Assembly (NCBI RefSeq): GCF_030489605.1
Contig: NZ_JAUKFY010000016.1
Coordinates: 1 to 64,000 of the forward strand
Direction of reading: 5' to 3'
DNA: 64,000 nucleotides
Source of the DNA: Brevibacillus laterosporus
GTDB taxonomy: Bacteria > Bacillota > Bacilli > Brevibacillales > Brevibacillaceae
The position numbers and the translations under genes are program-made. The notes below the pieces were generated by a model. It was not told the origin of the DNA, did no database searches, and saw only the letters and a program-made list of their open reading frames with translations. Position 1 is the stretch's first letter. Every line of letters starts with the position of its first letter. Below are positions 35,046 to 44,255 of this stretch, piece by piece.

Positions 35046-38000
35046 ATGTATGTAGAAGCAGTTCCGTCCTATCCGTTGACCAATGCCCAAAAGCGAATTT
35101 GGTTTGTGGAAAATATCTATCCGAATGTAGGGGTAACGAATCTCGCCGCTTCGTTTACTTTTTCTTCAAGCCTGCGACATGATATTTTGATTAAAGCAAT
35201 TCATCATTTTATTAGTGAAAATGACTCAATTCGCCTCACAACTATCTTCAGTCAATCTGATACAAATAAGTTTCCCATGCAAACGATTTCCGAAGACATC
35301 CATCCAAGTATACCCATAATTGATTTTCGTTTTCATGATCAGAGAGAGCAGGCTATTCAAGAATGGCTTAGTCAAACCACGAAACAGCCTTTTTCCTTCT
35401 CGGAAGGGCCATTGTATTACTTTGCCATATTACAAAAAACAGATACAGAGACCATTCTCTATATGAAATTCAGTCATCTGATCGCTGATGGTGTAGCGAT
35501 GCTCTATGCCATTAAAGAAATTGTTGCTTGCTATCAGCAGTTAGCAAGAGGGGAAGAGCGGGAGAAGCAAGTAAAGCCTTCCTATATAGAAATGCTAGAC
35601 AGAGAAAGGGAATATCTTGAGTCCAGGCGCTTTTCATTGGATGAGGACTATTGGAGCAGTCAGTTCGAAAAGGCTCCAGAACTAGTAAGTCTTAGTAATC
35701 AAGATGAGCTGTCTCGCAATATCGCTAGTGGACGTCATAGCCTGTTTATACATTATGATCTTCGTAATCAAATTGAAGCCTTTTGCGATACATTTGGGAT
35801 CAGTCCTAATGCATTTTTCCTAGGAACCTTCTATCTATACCTCTATCGGATCATGGGTAAGAGAGATGTTACTGTAGGACATATTATTAGCAATCGCTCA
35901 AATGCTCGTGATAAACATACATTTGGCATGTTTGCAAGCACGCTCCCGTTTCGCCATATGATAAATCCTAATTTGGATTTTGTTAGCCATTGTCAAGAAA
36001 TCGCCAAACAGCAAAGAAAAATGCTACGGCATCAAAAATACCCCTATCAAACATTATTGTCCAAGGTGAGGGAGCAGCACCCAGATGTCCAGCAGCTCTT
36101 TTCAATAGCAATGGAATTTCAGGTGTTAGAATTCGAAATGCAGGATGATTTGCGTTATACAACTGACATACAATTCAGTGGATACGAGGCACAGGAGTTA
36201 GTTCTACATATTAAAGATCGACGTGATATGAAAAGCTATCAGCTAGATTTTGATCACCATTTGGATATATTTACTGAAGAAGAGATTAGCGTATGGAGCG
36301 AGCGGTACCGAACAATTATCGAAAGTGCTTTAAAAGATCCGAAGAAATGCATTAAGGAATTGGACTTGCTTTCTTTAGAAGAAAAAACAAAGATTTTGGT
36401 TGATTGGAATCGAACAGAAAAGGAATTTCCGCTAGAGAAAACCTTTGTCGATTTATTTGCAGAACAAGTGAGCAAGGTACCAAAGCATCATGCGGTAGAG
36501 TTCGGAGAAAAGGCACTAAGCTATCAGGGATTAGATGAGTTATCTACTTGCATGGCACATACGTTACGAGAAAAAGCCGGAAGAGAAAGCATAATCGCGA
36601 TCATGCTTCCGCGTAGCATCGAGATGATTGTAAGCCTGCTGGCTGTAAGTAAAGCAGGTGCTGCTTATCTGCCTATTGATCCTGATTACCCACCGGAACG
36701 AATTGCGTACATGCTTGAGGATAGTGCCGCATCTATTTTGCTTACAACGGGAGAGCCTGATCTATCAGATCTTGGCTTTTCGGGAGAGAGGATCGACGTT
36801 TTACAGTTTGTAGCAGACATAAAGCGTTCTCCAAGGGTAAATAGTCACTTGGAAACACTATGCTCCCCCGATCCTAATGATTTGGCTTACGTCATCTATA
36901 CCTCTGGTTCGACTGGCAGGCCAAAGGGTGTCATGATTGAACACAAAAGTCTAAGCAATTTAATCTTTGCAACACGCGATTTGCATAAAATATCGCCTGA
37001 AACCAGGATGGTACAATTCTGTTCCTTTAGCTTTGACGCCTCTGTGCGCGAAATTATTCCGACACTTGCTAGCGGCGGTACAGTATGCATGGATACGAAA
37101 GAACGCTTATTTCCAGGCAAACAATTGATTGATTGGTTAGATGAGAAAAGAATTAATATGGCAGCAATTCCAACCTCGGTAATGGCTTTACTTCCTGATG
37201 CAGAGCTTTCGCATCTTCAAACTTTGGAGGTAGGCGGAGAAGTTTGTCCTGCTACTGTTGCCGTTCGTTGGGGGAAAAATCGTCGTTTTTTTAATTCTTA
37301 CGGACCTACTGAAGCAACGGTATGTTCTACTAGTGGCCAGTATGTATTTTCAAATAGACAAGAAGAGCTGAACAACCCGGTACCACCGGACATTGGACTG
37401 CCTATTTCAAATGCCAAAATATTTATATTAGATGAAAACCAACAGCCCGTTCCTGTTGGCGTGATTGGTGAGGTGTATATCGGTGGCGCTGGTTTGGCAC
37501 GTGGATATTTGAATCGAGAGGACTTGACTAGGGAAAGGTTCGTCTATGTTGAGTTTGATGAGCTTGGGCAGGGGGCTATTCGACTTTATCGCACCGGAGA
37601 TTTAGCTCGATTTTTACCTAATGGACGCATTGCTTACGCAGGTCGAATTGATGATCAGGTGAAGATACGTGGGCATCGAATTGAGATCAGAGAAATCGAA
37701 CATGTTCTGCGTGAGCATCCAGTAGTCAAGCAGTGCGTGACGGTAGTGGAAGATGATGAGAAGTACGTTAAGAAATTAGTTGCCTATGTTGTGCCTATTT
37801 CTCAAGAAGAAGGAGCTTTTATTTCTCTAGCAAAAGAATTGCGAGAATTTTTACAGGGAAAGTTGCCTTTCTTTATGATTCCAAATGCAATCAAGATACT
37901 CGACAATATTCCATTGACTCCAAACGGCAAAATCAATCGCCAAAAATTACATTTTATTGAAGAAAATCAACCCAATAGTGAAGTCGATCAGGCAGCAAAT

Positions 38001-38327
38001 TTGGCTCCTATCTCAGAAATAGAAAAAACGTTGACAAGAATTTGGCAGCAGGCGCTAGGGGTTGAACAGGTGGGTATCCATGATCATTTTTTCCATATTG
38101 GCGGAGATTCCTACCGGTTATTTCATGTTCACCAAGAAATTAATGAAATATTCAGAAGAGACTTGCCGGTTATTGATATGTTTCGTTATCCCACCATCCA
38201 TACATTGGCACTTAGACTGAGTCAGGAGATGAGCAGTGTGTCAACTGGGACTGTAAATAGGGAAATAGCTTTGAAGCGTAAGGAAGCGATGCAGAAACAA
38301 AAACAGATCAGAAAACGTGGGAGGTAA
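35046..38327 (+). CDS. NRPS, C-A-PCP loading/first module
   Basis: 1,093 residues from ATG 35046 behind GGGAGGG. The condensation domain (about 8-445) starts the protein and keeps the core His and Asp-Gly in SHLIADGVAM. With no module before it, it may act as a starter condensation domain that takes an acyl-CoA. The adenylation domain (about 455-980) has YTSGSTGRPKG near 617, FDASVREI, SYGPTEATV, GRIDDQVKIRGHRIEIREIE and PNGKINR. A by-eye specificity code is D-A-R-A-E-G-S-V-C-K, which I cannot assign. The PCP has its Ser near 1022 in HIGGDSYRLF. A basic tail (MQKQKQIRKRGR) may dock to the PKS, which begins 6 bases later. Confidence 0.93.
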   Translation: MYVEAVPSYPLTNAQKRIWFVENIYPNVGVTNLAASFTFSSSLRHDILIKAIHHFISENDSIRLTTIFSQSDTNKFPMQTISEDIHPSIPIIDFRFHDQREQAIQEWLSQTTKQPFSFSEGPLYYFAILQKTDTETILYMKFSHLIADGVAMLYAIKEIVACYQQLARGEEREKQVKPSYIEMLDREREYLESRRFSLDEDYWSSQFEKAPELVSLSNQDELSRNIASGRHSLFIHYDLRNQIEAFCDTFGISPNAFFLGTFYLYLYRIMGKRDVTVGHIISNRSNARDKHTFGMFASTLPFRHMINPNLDFVSHCQEIAKQQRKMLRHQKYPYQTLLSKVREQHPDVQQLFSIAMEFQVLEFEMQDDLRYTTDIQFSGYEAQELVLHIKDRRDMKSYQLDFDHHLDIFTEEEISVWSERYRTIIESALKDPKKCIKELDLLSLEEKTKILVDWNRTEKEFPLEKTFVDLFAEQVSKVPKHHAVEFGEKALSYQGLDELSTCMAHTLREKAGRESIIAIMLPRSIEMIVSLLAVSKAGAAYLPIDPDYPPERIAYMLEDSAASILLTTGEPDLSDLGFSGERIDVLQFVADIKRSPRVNSHLETLCSPDPNDLAYVIYTSGSTGRPKGVMIEHKSLSNLIFATRDLHKISPETRMVQFCSFSFDASVREIIPTLASGGTVCMDTKERLFPGKQLIDWLDEKRINMAAIPTSVMALLPDAELSHLQTLEVGGEVCPATVAVRWGKNRRFFNSYGPTEATVCSTSGQYVFSNRQEELNNPVPPDIGLPISNAKIFILDENQQPVPVGVIGEVYIGGAGLARGYLNREDLTRERFVYVEFDELGQGAIRLYRTGDLARFLPNGRIAYAGRIDDQVKIRGHRIEIREIEHVLREHPVVKQCVTVVEDDEKYVKKLVAYVVPISQEEGAFISLAKELREFLQGKLPFFMIPNAIKILDNIPLTPNGKINRQKLHFIEENQPNSEVDQAANLAPISEIEKTLTRIWQQALGVEQVGIHDHFFHIGGDSYRLFHVHQEINEIFRRDLPVIDMFRYPTIHTLALRLSQEMSSVSTGTVNREIALKRKEAMQKQKQIRKRGR

Positions 38328-38333
38328 CAAAAG

Positions 38334-41300
38334 ATGCATGAATTGATAAGCGAGGAAATGCAATCCTCAATTGCCATTATCGGTATGTCAGGAAGATTTC
38401 CGGGTGCTAGAAACATAGAGGAATTTTGGCAAAACCTTCGTCAAGGGAAAGAATCCATTCATTTCTTTGATCCGAAAAGGGAAAAAAAGATTCCAGCAAT
38501 GGGCATTTTGGAAAATATGGCCGAATTCGATGCAGCGTTTTTTGAAATGACTCCACGGGAAGCAGAGATCACGGATCCTCAGCAACGCTTGTTCCTCGAA
38601 ACAGCATATGAGGCCTTAGAGCAGGCAGGATATGATCCGGAGAAGTACAGTGGGAGAATTGGGGTTTACGCAGGCAGCGGGCAATCTGGATACTTAGCCC
38701 ATGTCCATAGTCATCCTGCCATTGTAGATTCGGTTGGAAGCTTTCAGATCATGCTTGCTACACAACCTGATTTTCTTTCAACGCGTGTATCATACAAGCT
38801 AGATTTAAAGGGTCCGAGTATAGCGGTGCAGACAGCTTGCTCTAGCTCCTTGGTAAGCGTACATATGGCATGCCAAAGCTTGCTTACATATGAATGTGAC
38901 ATGGCTTTAGCAGGTGGAGTATCAGTTAAGGCTGATCAAAGTAATGATCTTGAATTTCAAGAAGGCAGCATTTTGTCCCCGGACGGGCATTGTCGTGCCT
39001 TCGATTCTAATGCCCAGGGAACAGTAATTGGCAATGGGGTTGGAGTTGTTTTGCTTAAACGTCTAGAGGATGCCTTGGCCGACAACGATCATATCCTAGC
39101 AGTTGTAAAGGGAACAGCAGTTAATAATGACGGTAAGCAGAAGGTGGGCTTTACGGCTCCAAGCATTACTCATCAAGCAGAGGTAATCAAAGAAGCTCTT
39201 AGCATTGCTGATATTAATCCAGAAACGATTAGCTATATAGAGGCACATGGAACAGGTACAACACTGGGAGATCCGATTGAAATAGCGGCACTAACAGAGG
39301 CTTATCGTGAGCATACATCCAAGACAGGCTATTGTGCGATAGGGTCCGTAAAAACCAATATTGGACATCTTGATAACGCATCGGGAGTGACAGGTTTAAT
39401 TAAAACAGTGCTGGCCCTTTCCCATAAACAAATTCCTCCAAGTCTGCATTTTGTTGAAGCCAATCGGCAGATCGACTTTGAACAAAGTCCCTTTTATGTA
39501 AATACGCAGCTCACAGAGTGGAAGACGGGTGATTATCCTCTTCGTGCTGGAGTTAGCTCGTTTGGTATAGGAGGAACAAATGCACATGTAATCCTAGAAG
39601 AGGCACCTGTACCTGCCAAAAGAGAAGCCGTTTCACCTAGTGAGTGGAATGTACTGCCTCTCTCTGCCAAGACACCAACTGCTCTTATGCAGGCAAAAGA
39701 AAATCTAGCTGCATTCTTTGACAAAAACCCAGAGGTAGATCTAGGGGACGTAGCATATACGCTGCAAGCACGAAGAAAGGAGTTTACTTATCGAAGCGCT
39801 GTGATTGCTCGTGAAACTACATCTGCGAAAATGCTTTTACAAAACGAGTTTATTCCCTTTGCTCACTATCAGGGCACCTCTGGGGAATTGATCGTAGAGG
39901 GAAAAGTGGTCCAAAGTCCTTCCGTCGTATTCATGTTTTCAGGTCAAGGCTCTCAATATGTGAATATGGGGCGAGAACTATATGAGACCGAGAAAATATT
40001 TAGAGAAACGGTAGATTATTGTGCCCTGCAAGTAACAAAACAAATTGGCATTGATATACGGGAGCTGATGTATCCGGCTAAGGAGCTGGAGGAACAAGCA
40101 AAAGAACAATTACATCAAACCATCTATGCCCAACCAGCTCTTTTTATCATTGAATACGCTTTAGCCAAATTACTGGAATCATGGGGTGTTCGCCCACATG
40201 CCATGATCGGTCACAGTATAGGTGAGTATGTCGCAGCTTGCCTTGCCGGTGTACTGTCATTGGAAGATGCTCTGTCTTTGGTTTCAACACGAGGTGTCTT
40301 GATGCAAAAAATGGAGAAAGGCGCAATGCTAGCAGTCGCACTAGGAGATTTACAGGTTCGTGAATTATTGCAGGAACATGGTGGAGAGCTATCAATAGCA
40401 GCTGTGAATAGTCCGATATCTACTGTTATTGCAGGTACAGATGCAGATATTTGTAGCCTAGAGAAGTTGATGGAAGACAAAGGTATTACATCTAAACGGT
40501 TGATTACCTCTCATGCTTATCATTCGATGATGATGGAGCCTATGCTAGAAGAGTTTTATGAAGCGCTCCAGCAGAGGACCTTCCATGAACCGCTAATTCC
40601 GTACATTTCTAATCTTACAGGTGAAAAAATTACTGCTTCACAAGCAACAGACCCTCTTTATTGGCAAAAACATCTCAGAGAGACCGTTCACTTCTCTACA
40701 GGAGTCCGCACCCTGATGGCAGAGCCAAATTGTATTTTTATTGAGGTAGGACCGGGCCGGTCGCTTGTCTCTCTTGTACGACAGCATAGAGAAACGCAGC
40801 AGGCGATCACCTTCACCACCCTACCATCGGCGAAAAAGGAACACTCAGACGTGGCTAGCCTACGATTAACGGTTGCGGGCTTGTGGTGCCACGGAGTGGA
40901 GATGGATCAGTCTGCTTTAGGAAATCATGAAAACGCTCGCCGCGTTCATCTTCCAACCTACCCTTTTGAAAGAAAGAGCTACTTCCTGGAGAAAAAGGAA
41001 CATCCAGCAAGTAGTCATGCAGAAACATTCGATCGAAAGAGAAGAGAAATGGCTGATTGGTTCTATATTCCTGTGTGGAATCAATCAAGCAAAGCTTACT
41101 CTATCGAAGACGCGGAAAACTTTTCTACCAGTCAAAGATGGCTGATTTTTCAAGATGAGCAAGGCTTAGGAAAGCAAGTAGGGGAGTATGCTGAAAGGCT
41201 TGGGTTTGAAATAGCGACTGTCGTTCCTGATCGGACGTTTTCTAAAATTGGTGAAAATGCTTATACCGTCAATATCATGAGTGAAGAATCCTACGAAGAG

Positions 41301-42986
41301 TTGTTTAAAACCTTGGATACACAAAATTCTCTGCCAGATAAAATCATTCACATGTGGAGCATTCAGCATACAGACGAGCAAGAATCAAAGCAGGGGGATG
41401 AACACTTAGAGCATTATAGTTTATACAGCATGCTATACATCGCTAAACAATTAGGAATATATGCATTTCAACAAAAAATGGAAATCATTGCAATGTCGAA
41501 TAATCTCCAGGAAATATCCAATGAAGAGATTCATTTGCCAGTACGATCAACCATACTCGGACCTCTGCGTGTACTAGCACAAGAATATCCGCAGGTAACA
41601 ACACGTTACATTGATGTTCAACTGACAGATATGTTGCCTCACAAATCAGATCGCTTGCTCAAAAACGTGTTGGATGAGATTTTGAGTACTCCTTCTGATT
41701 TTATGGTCGCTATTCGCGGGACTCACCGATTTGTTCAAAAATTTAAACAAACAAGATTGCCAGAGAAGAAATCCCATTCTTATTCCCCTTCTTTCCGTGA
41801 TAAAGGCATATACCTTATTACAGGTGCCACGCAGGAAATAGGATTGTCGGTAAGTGAAGAGATAGCCAGCTCAGTAAACGCTTCACTTATTTTGATAGGG
41901 GATCCGGATTTTCCAGCAATGGAGCATTGGGATAGCTACCTGCAAGCTAATGATGCAAATGACGAGATTGCAAGTAAAATCAAACGAATCCGTCTTCTTA
42001 AGCAAAATTGTGAACAGCTACGTTATTACTCAGCTAATTTGACAGACGAAGAGGAAATGAGACAGGTGATTCGTTCAGCGGAAAATAGCGCGGGAAGGAT
42101 TACAGGTGTTGTTTATGCAGCAGAACGATTTAGCTCTGGCTTCATCCCGTTGAAAAGTAAAGATTCCTGCTATCAAAATATTGCACAGCAGGTGTATGGC
42201 CCACTCGTCTTAGAAAAGCTCATAGACCATATGAACATAGAGTTTATGCTCCTATTCTCTCGTACATTCTCACTAACAGGCGGGGTAGGTCAAATGGACA
42301 ATTGTGTAGCAAATGTCTTTTTGGATACATTTGCGAGATATCAAACTGCAAAAGGAATACCTACTATTGCGATTAACTGGGGCATGTGGAAAAACGATAA
42401 TTGGATTCACAGCCAAACAGGAATGCCGCTAGAAATGCAGTTGCATATGGAACAATTACAAGAAAAATACGGAATTACAGCCAAAGAAGGCACCCAGGTC
42501 ATGAACCGTATTCTTACAAGCGACTATTCTCAAGTGATTGTTTCTACACAGGACATTCATTCTGCGATTCAAGAATTCAGTCAATACGATATCTTACAAT
42601 CGAGCACTCCTTCTCACCGAGCTAATGAGCATCTCAAGCAAGCAGCTGATAAATATGTTGCACCGCGTGATGAGACGGAAAGGAAAATAGCAGATATTTG
42701 GCAAGATCTATTCGGTATCTCTGCGATTAGTACGCAAGCTAACTTTTTTGAATTAGGTGGCAACTCTCTACTTTCCATTCAGCTTGTTACACGTTTGAGA
42801 AATACGTTCTATAACGATATTCCGATGGATATTCTTTTCCAAAATCCGACTATTGTCGAGTTAGCTCAAGCGATAACGATGTCTCAGATCGGGCAAGAGG
42901 AGATGGATGAGATCGAGCGTATGCTGAGTGAAATCGAGAAAATGTCACCAGAGGAGCTGTCACTCAAGCTTGTTAACGAAGTATAA
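38334..42986 (+). CDS. Type I PKS, KS-AT-KR-ACP, KR probably inactive
   Basis: 1,550 residues. The KS (about 13-440) has the catalytic Cys near 169 (QTACSSSLVSVH) and His residues in EAHGTGTTLGDP and KTNIGHLD. The AT (about 530-830) has FSGQGSQY, Ser near 627 in GHSIGEYVAA and SHAYHSMMMEP, closer to malonyl- than methylmalonyl-type. The KR-like region (about 1,150-1,400) reads TGATQEIG where TGGxGGxG is expected. Near 1,323 it reads GQMDNCVANVFLD where the catalytic Tyr should be, so reduction is unlikely. The ACP has Ser near 1,479 in FFELGGNSLLSIQL. The C-terminus (EIERMLSEIEKMSPEELSLK) is a typical docking tail. It extends the first aminoacyl unit by one ketide. Confidence 0.93.
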   Translation: MHELISEEMQSSIAIIGMSGRFPGARNIEEFWQNLRQGKESIHFFDPKREKKIPAMGILENMAEFDAAFFEMTPREAEITDPQQRLFLETAYEALEQAGYDPEKYSGRIGVYAGSGQSGYLAHVHSHPAIVDSVGSFQIMLATQPDFLSTRVSYKLDLKGPSIAVQTACSSSLVSVHMACQSLLTYECDMALAGGVSVKADQSNDLEFQEGSILSPDGHCRAFDSNAQGTVIGNGVGVVLLKRLEDALADNDHILAVVKGTAVNNDGKQKVGFTAPSITHQAEVIKEALSIADINPETISYIEAHGTGTTLGDPIEIAALTEAYREHTSKTGYCAIGSVKTNIGHLDNASGVTGLIKTVLALSHKQIPPSLHFVEANRQIDFEQSPFYVNTQLTEWKTGDYPLRAGVSSFGIGGTNAHVILEEAPVPAKREAVSPSEWNVLPLSAKTPTALMQAKENLAAFFDKNPEVDLGDVAYTLQARRKEFTYRSAVIARETTSAKMLLQNEFIPFAHYQGTSGELIVEGKVVQSPSVVFMFSGQGSQYVNMGRELYETEKIFRETVDYCALQVTKQIGIDIRELMYPAKELEEQAKEQLHQTIYAQPALFIIEYALAKLLESWGVRPHAMIGHSIGEYVAACLAGVLSLEDALSLVSTRGVLMQKMEKGAMLAVALGDLQVRELLQEHGGELSIAAVNSPISTVIAGTDADICSLEKLMEDKGITSKRLITSHAYHSMMMEPMLEEFYEALQQRTFHEPLIPYISNLTGEKITASQATDPLYWQKHLRETVHFSTGVRTLMAEPNCIFIEVGPGRSLVSLVRQHRETQQAITFTTLPSAKKEHSDVASLRLTVAGLWCHGVEMDQSALGNHENARRVHLPTYPFERKSYFLEKKEHPASSHAETFDRKRREMADWFYIPVWNQSSKAYSIEDAENFSTSQRWLIFQDEQGLGKQVGEYAERLGFEIATVVPDRTFSKIGENAYTVNIMSEESYEELFKTLDTQNSLPDKIIHMWSIQHTDEQESKQGDEHLEHYSLYSMLYIAKQLGIYAFQQKMEIIAMSNNLQEISNEEIHLPVRSTILGPLRVLAQEYPQVTTRYIDVQLTDMLPHKSDRLLKNVLDEILSTPSDFMVAIRGTHRFVQKFKQTRLPEKKSHSYSPSFRDKGIYLITGATQEIGLSVSEEIASSVNASLILIGDPDFPAMEHWDSYLQANDANDEIASKIKRIRLLKQNCEQLRYYSANLTDEEEMRQVIRSAENSAGRITGVVYAAERFSSGFIPLKSKDSCYQNIAQQVYGPLVLEKLIDHMNIEFMLLFSRTFSLTGGVGQMDNCVANVFLDTFARYQTAKGIPTIAINWGMWKNDNWIHSQTGMPLEMQLHMEQLQEKYGITAKEGTQVMNRILTSDYSQVIVSTQDIHSAIQEFSQYDILQSSTPSHRANEHLKQAADKYVAPRDETERKIADIWQDLFGISAISTQANFFELGGNSLLSIQLVTRLRNTFYNDIPMDILFQNPTIVELAQAITMSQIGQEEMDEIERMLSEIEKMSPEELSLKLVNEV

Positions 42987-43016
42987 AGGCGAGAACAATT
43001 AAGGAGAGAATAAAGA

Positions 43017-44255
43017 ATGAACCAGTTAGATAAAAGGTTAGCAGCACTTTCTCCTGAACAACGGGTTTTATTTGAACAGCGCCTCAAACAAAAAGGCATA
43101 CAACCCCCGTTTCCTACGAGGTTATCTAAACAGGAAGTGAAAAATCAAACCAGCGCGGCTAGTAGCTTTGTGCCAAAGCGAAAAAGAAGAGAAGATAGGA
43201 TGGAATTTAGTCTCTTCTTTTTCTCAGGCGACGGTTCTACGCAGGATCAGAATAAGTATGCTTTGCTCTTGGAGAGTACAGCTTATGCTGATCAGCATGG
43301 ATTTGCAGGTGTTTGGACACCTGAGCGACATTTTGAGGACTTTGGGGGATTATATCCAAACCCTTCGGTGCTAAGTGCTGCTCTAGCTACGATTACAGAA
43401 CGAATTGAGCTTAGAGCAGGAAGCGTTGTACTACCATTGCATCACCCAATTCGCTTTGTTGAGGAATGGTCTGTAGTGGACAATCTTTCAAAAGGACGTG
43501 TTTCGGTAGCCTTTGCAACGGGCTGGCATCCTGCTGATTTTGTGATTGCCCCTGTCCAAGCTCCCGATTACTACGAATCCAGAAAAGACGAGATGTTCAA
43601 CTCTATAGAATTGGTAAAAAGGCTTTGGGCTGGTGAGCAGATTCCTTTTACAGATGTCAATGGAGCCGTTCACGAAATACGTACTCTGCCTAGACCGTTG
43701 CAAAATGAACTAAATATCTGGATAGCGACGAACGGAAGTGCTGACACTTATCAGCGTGCAGCCAAAATCGGAGCTAATATTCTCACAGGAATTACGGCTG
43801 GTGATTTAGCGGATTTAGAAGCAAAAATTGAGTTGTATCGAAAGACTTTATCCCAAAGTGGATTTTTGCCCGAATCTCGCAAAGTAGCGGTGATGCTTCA
43901 TACTTGCTTAGGAACAAGTGACGAAGAGGTCAAGGCGAAGGTAGAAAAGCCGATGAAGGAATATTTAAAAACCTTTATGAAGCAACAGAAGAACATTCTG
44001 ACAGATTATGCCTCCATGTCTGCCTCTGACTTCGATGTCATTGTTAATCATGCGTTTGAATCTTATTTCCAAGAAAGTGCATTATTTGGCAGCCACGACA
44101 AATGTAAAAAGCTTGTCGAAACTCTCGGTGATATTGGTGTAGACGAGGTGGCCTGCTTAGTGGACTTCGGCATTGATAACGAGACGATTATGAATAGCAT
44201 CAGAATGCTGACCGAGTTGAAAAAATCATGTAATCAAAAGGAGCTGTCTTTATGA
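43017..44255 (+). CDS. Luciferase-like flavin monooxygenase of the assembly line
   Basis: 412 residues from ATG 43017 behind AAGGAGAG. Residues about 62-400 form a bacterial-luciferase TIM barrel of the class found in NRPS/PKS pathways: EFSLFFFSGDGSTQDQNKYA, FAGVWTPERHFEDFGGLYPN, VVLPLHHPIRFVEEWSVVDN, VAFATGWHPADFV and NIWIATNGSADTYQRAAKIG. It should use FMNH2 and O2 on a carrier-bound intermediate. Related domains do alpha-hydroxylation or amide-forming cleavage (for example in myxothiazol assembly). The N-terminal helix (LAALSPEQRVLFEQRLKQKG) resembles that of the next protein and may be a docking element. It overlaps that gene by 4 bases. Confidence 0.9.
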   Translation: MNQLDKRLAALSPEQRVLFEQRLKQKGIQPPFPTRLSKQEVKNQTSAASSFVPKRKRREDRMEFSLFFFSGDGSTQDQNKYALLLESTAYADQHGFAGVWTPERHFEDFGGLYPNPSVLSAALATITERIELRAGSVVLPLHHPIRFVEEWSVVDNLSKGRVSVAFATGWHPADFVIAPVQAPDYYESRKDEMFNSIELVKRLWAGEQIPFTDVNGAVHEIRTLPRPLQNELNIWIATNGSADTYQRAAKIGANILTGITAGDLADLEAKIELYRKTLSQSGFLPESRKVAVMLHTCLGTSDEEVKAKVEKPMKEYLKTFMKQQKNILTDYASMSASDFDVIVNHAFESYFQESALFGSHDKCKKLVETLGDIGVDEVACLVDFGIDNETIMNSIRMLTELKKSCNQKELSL

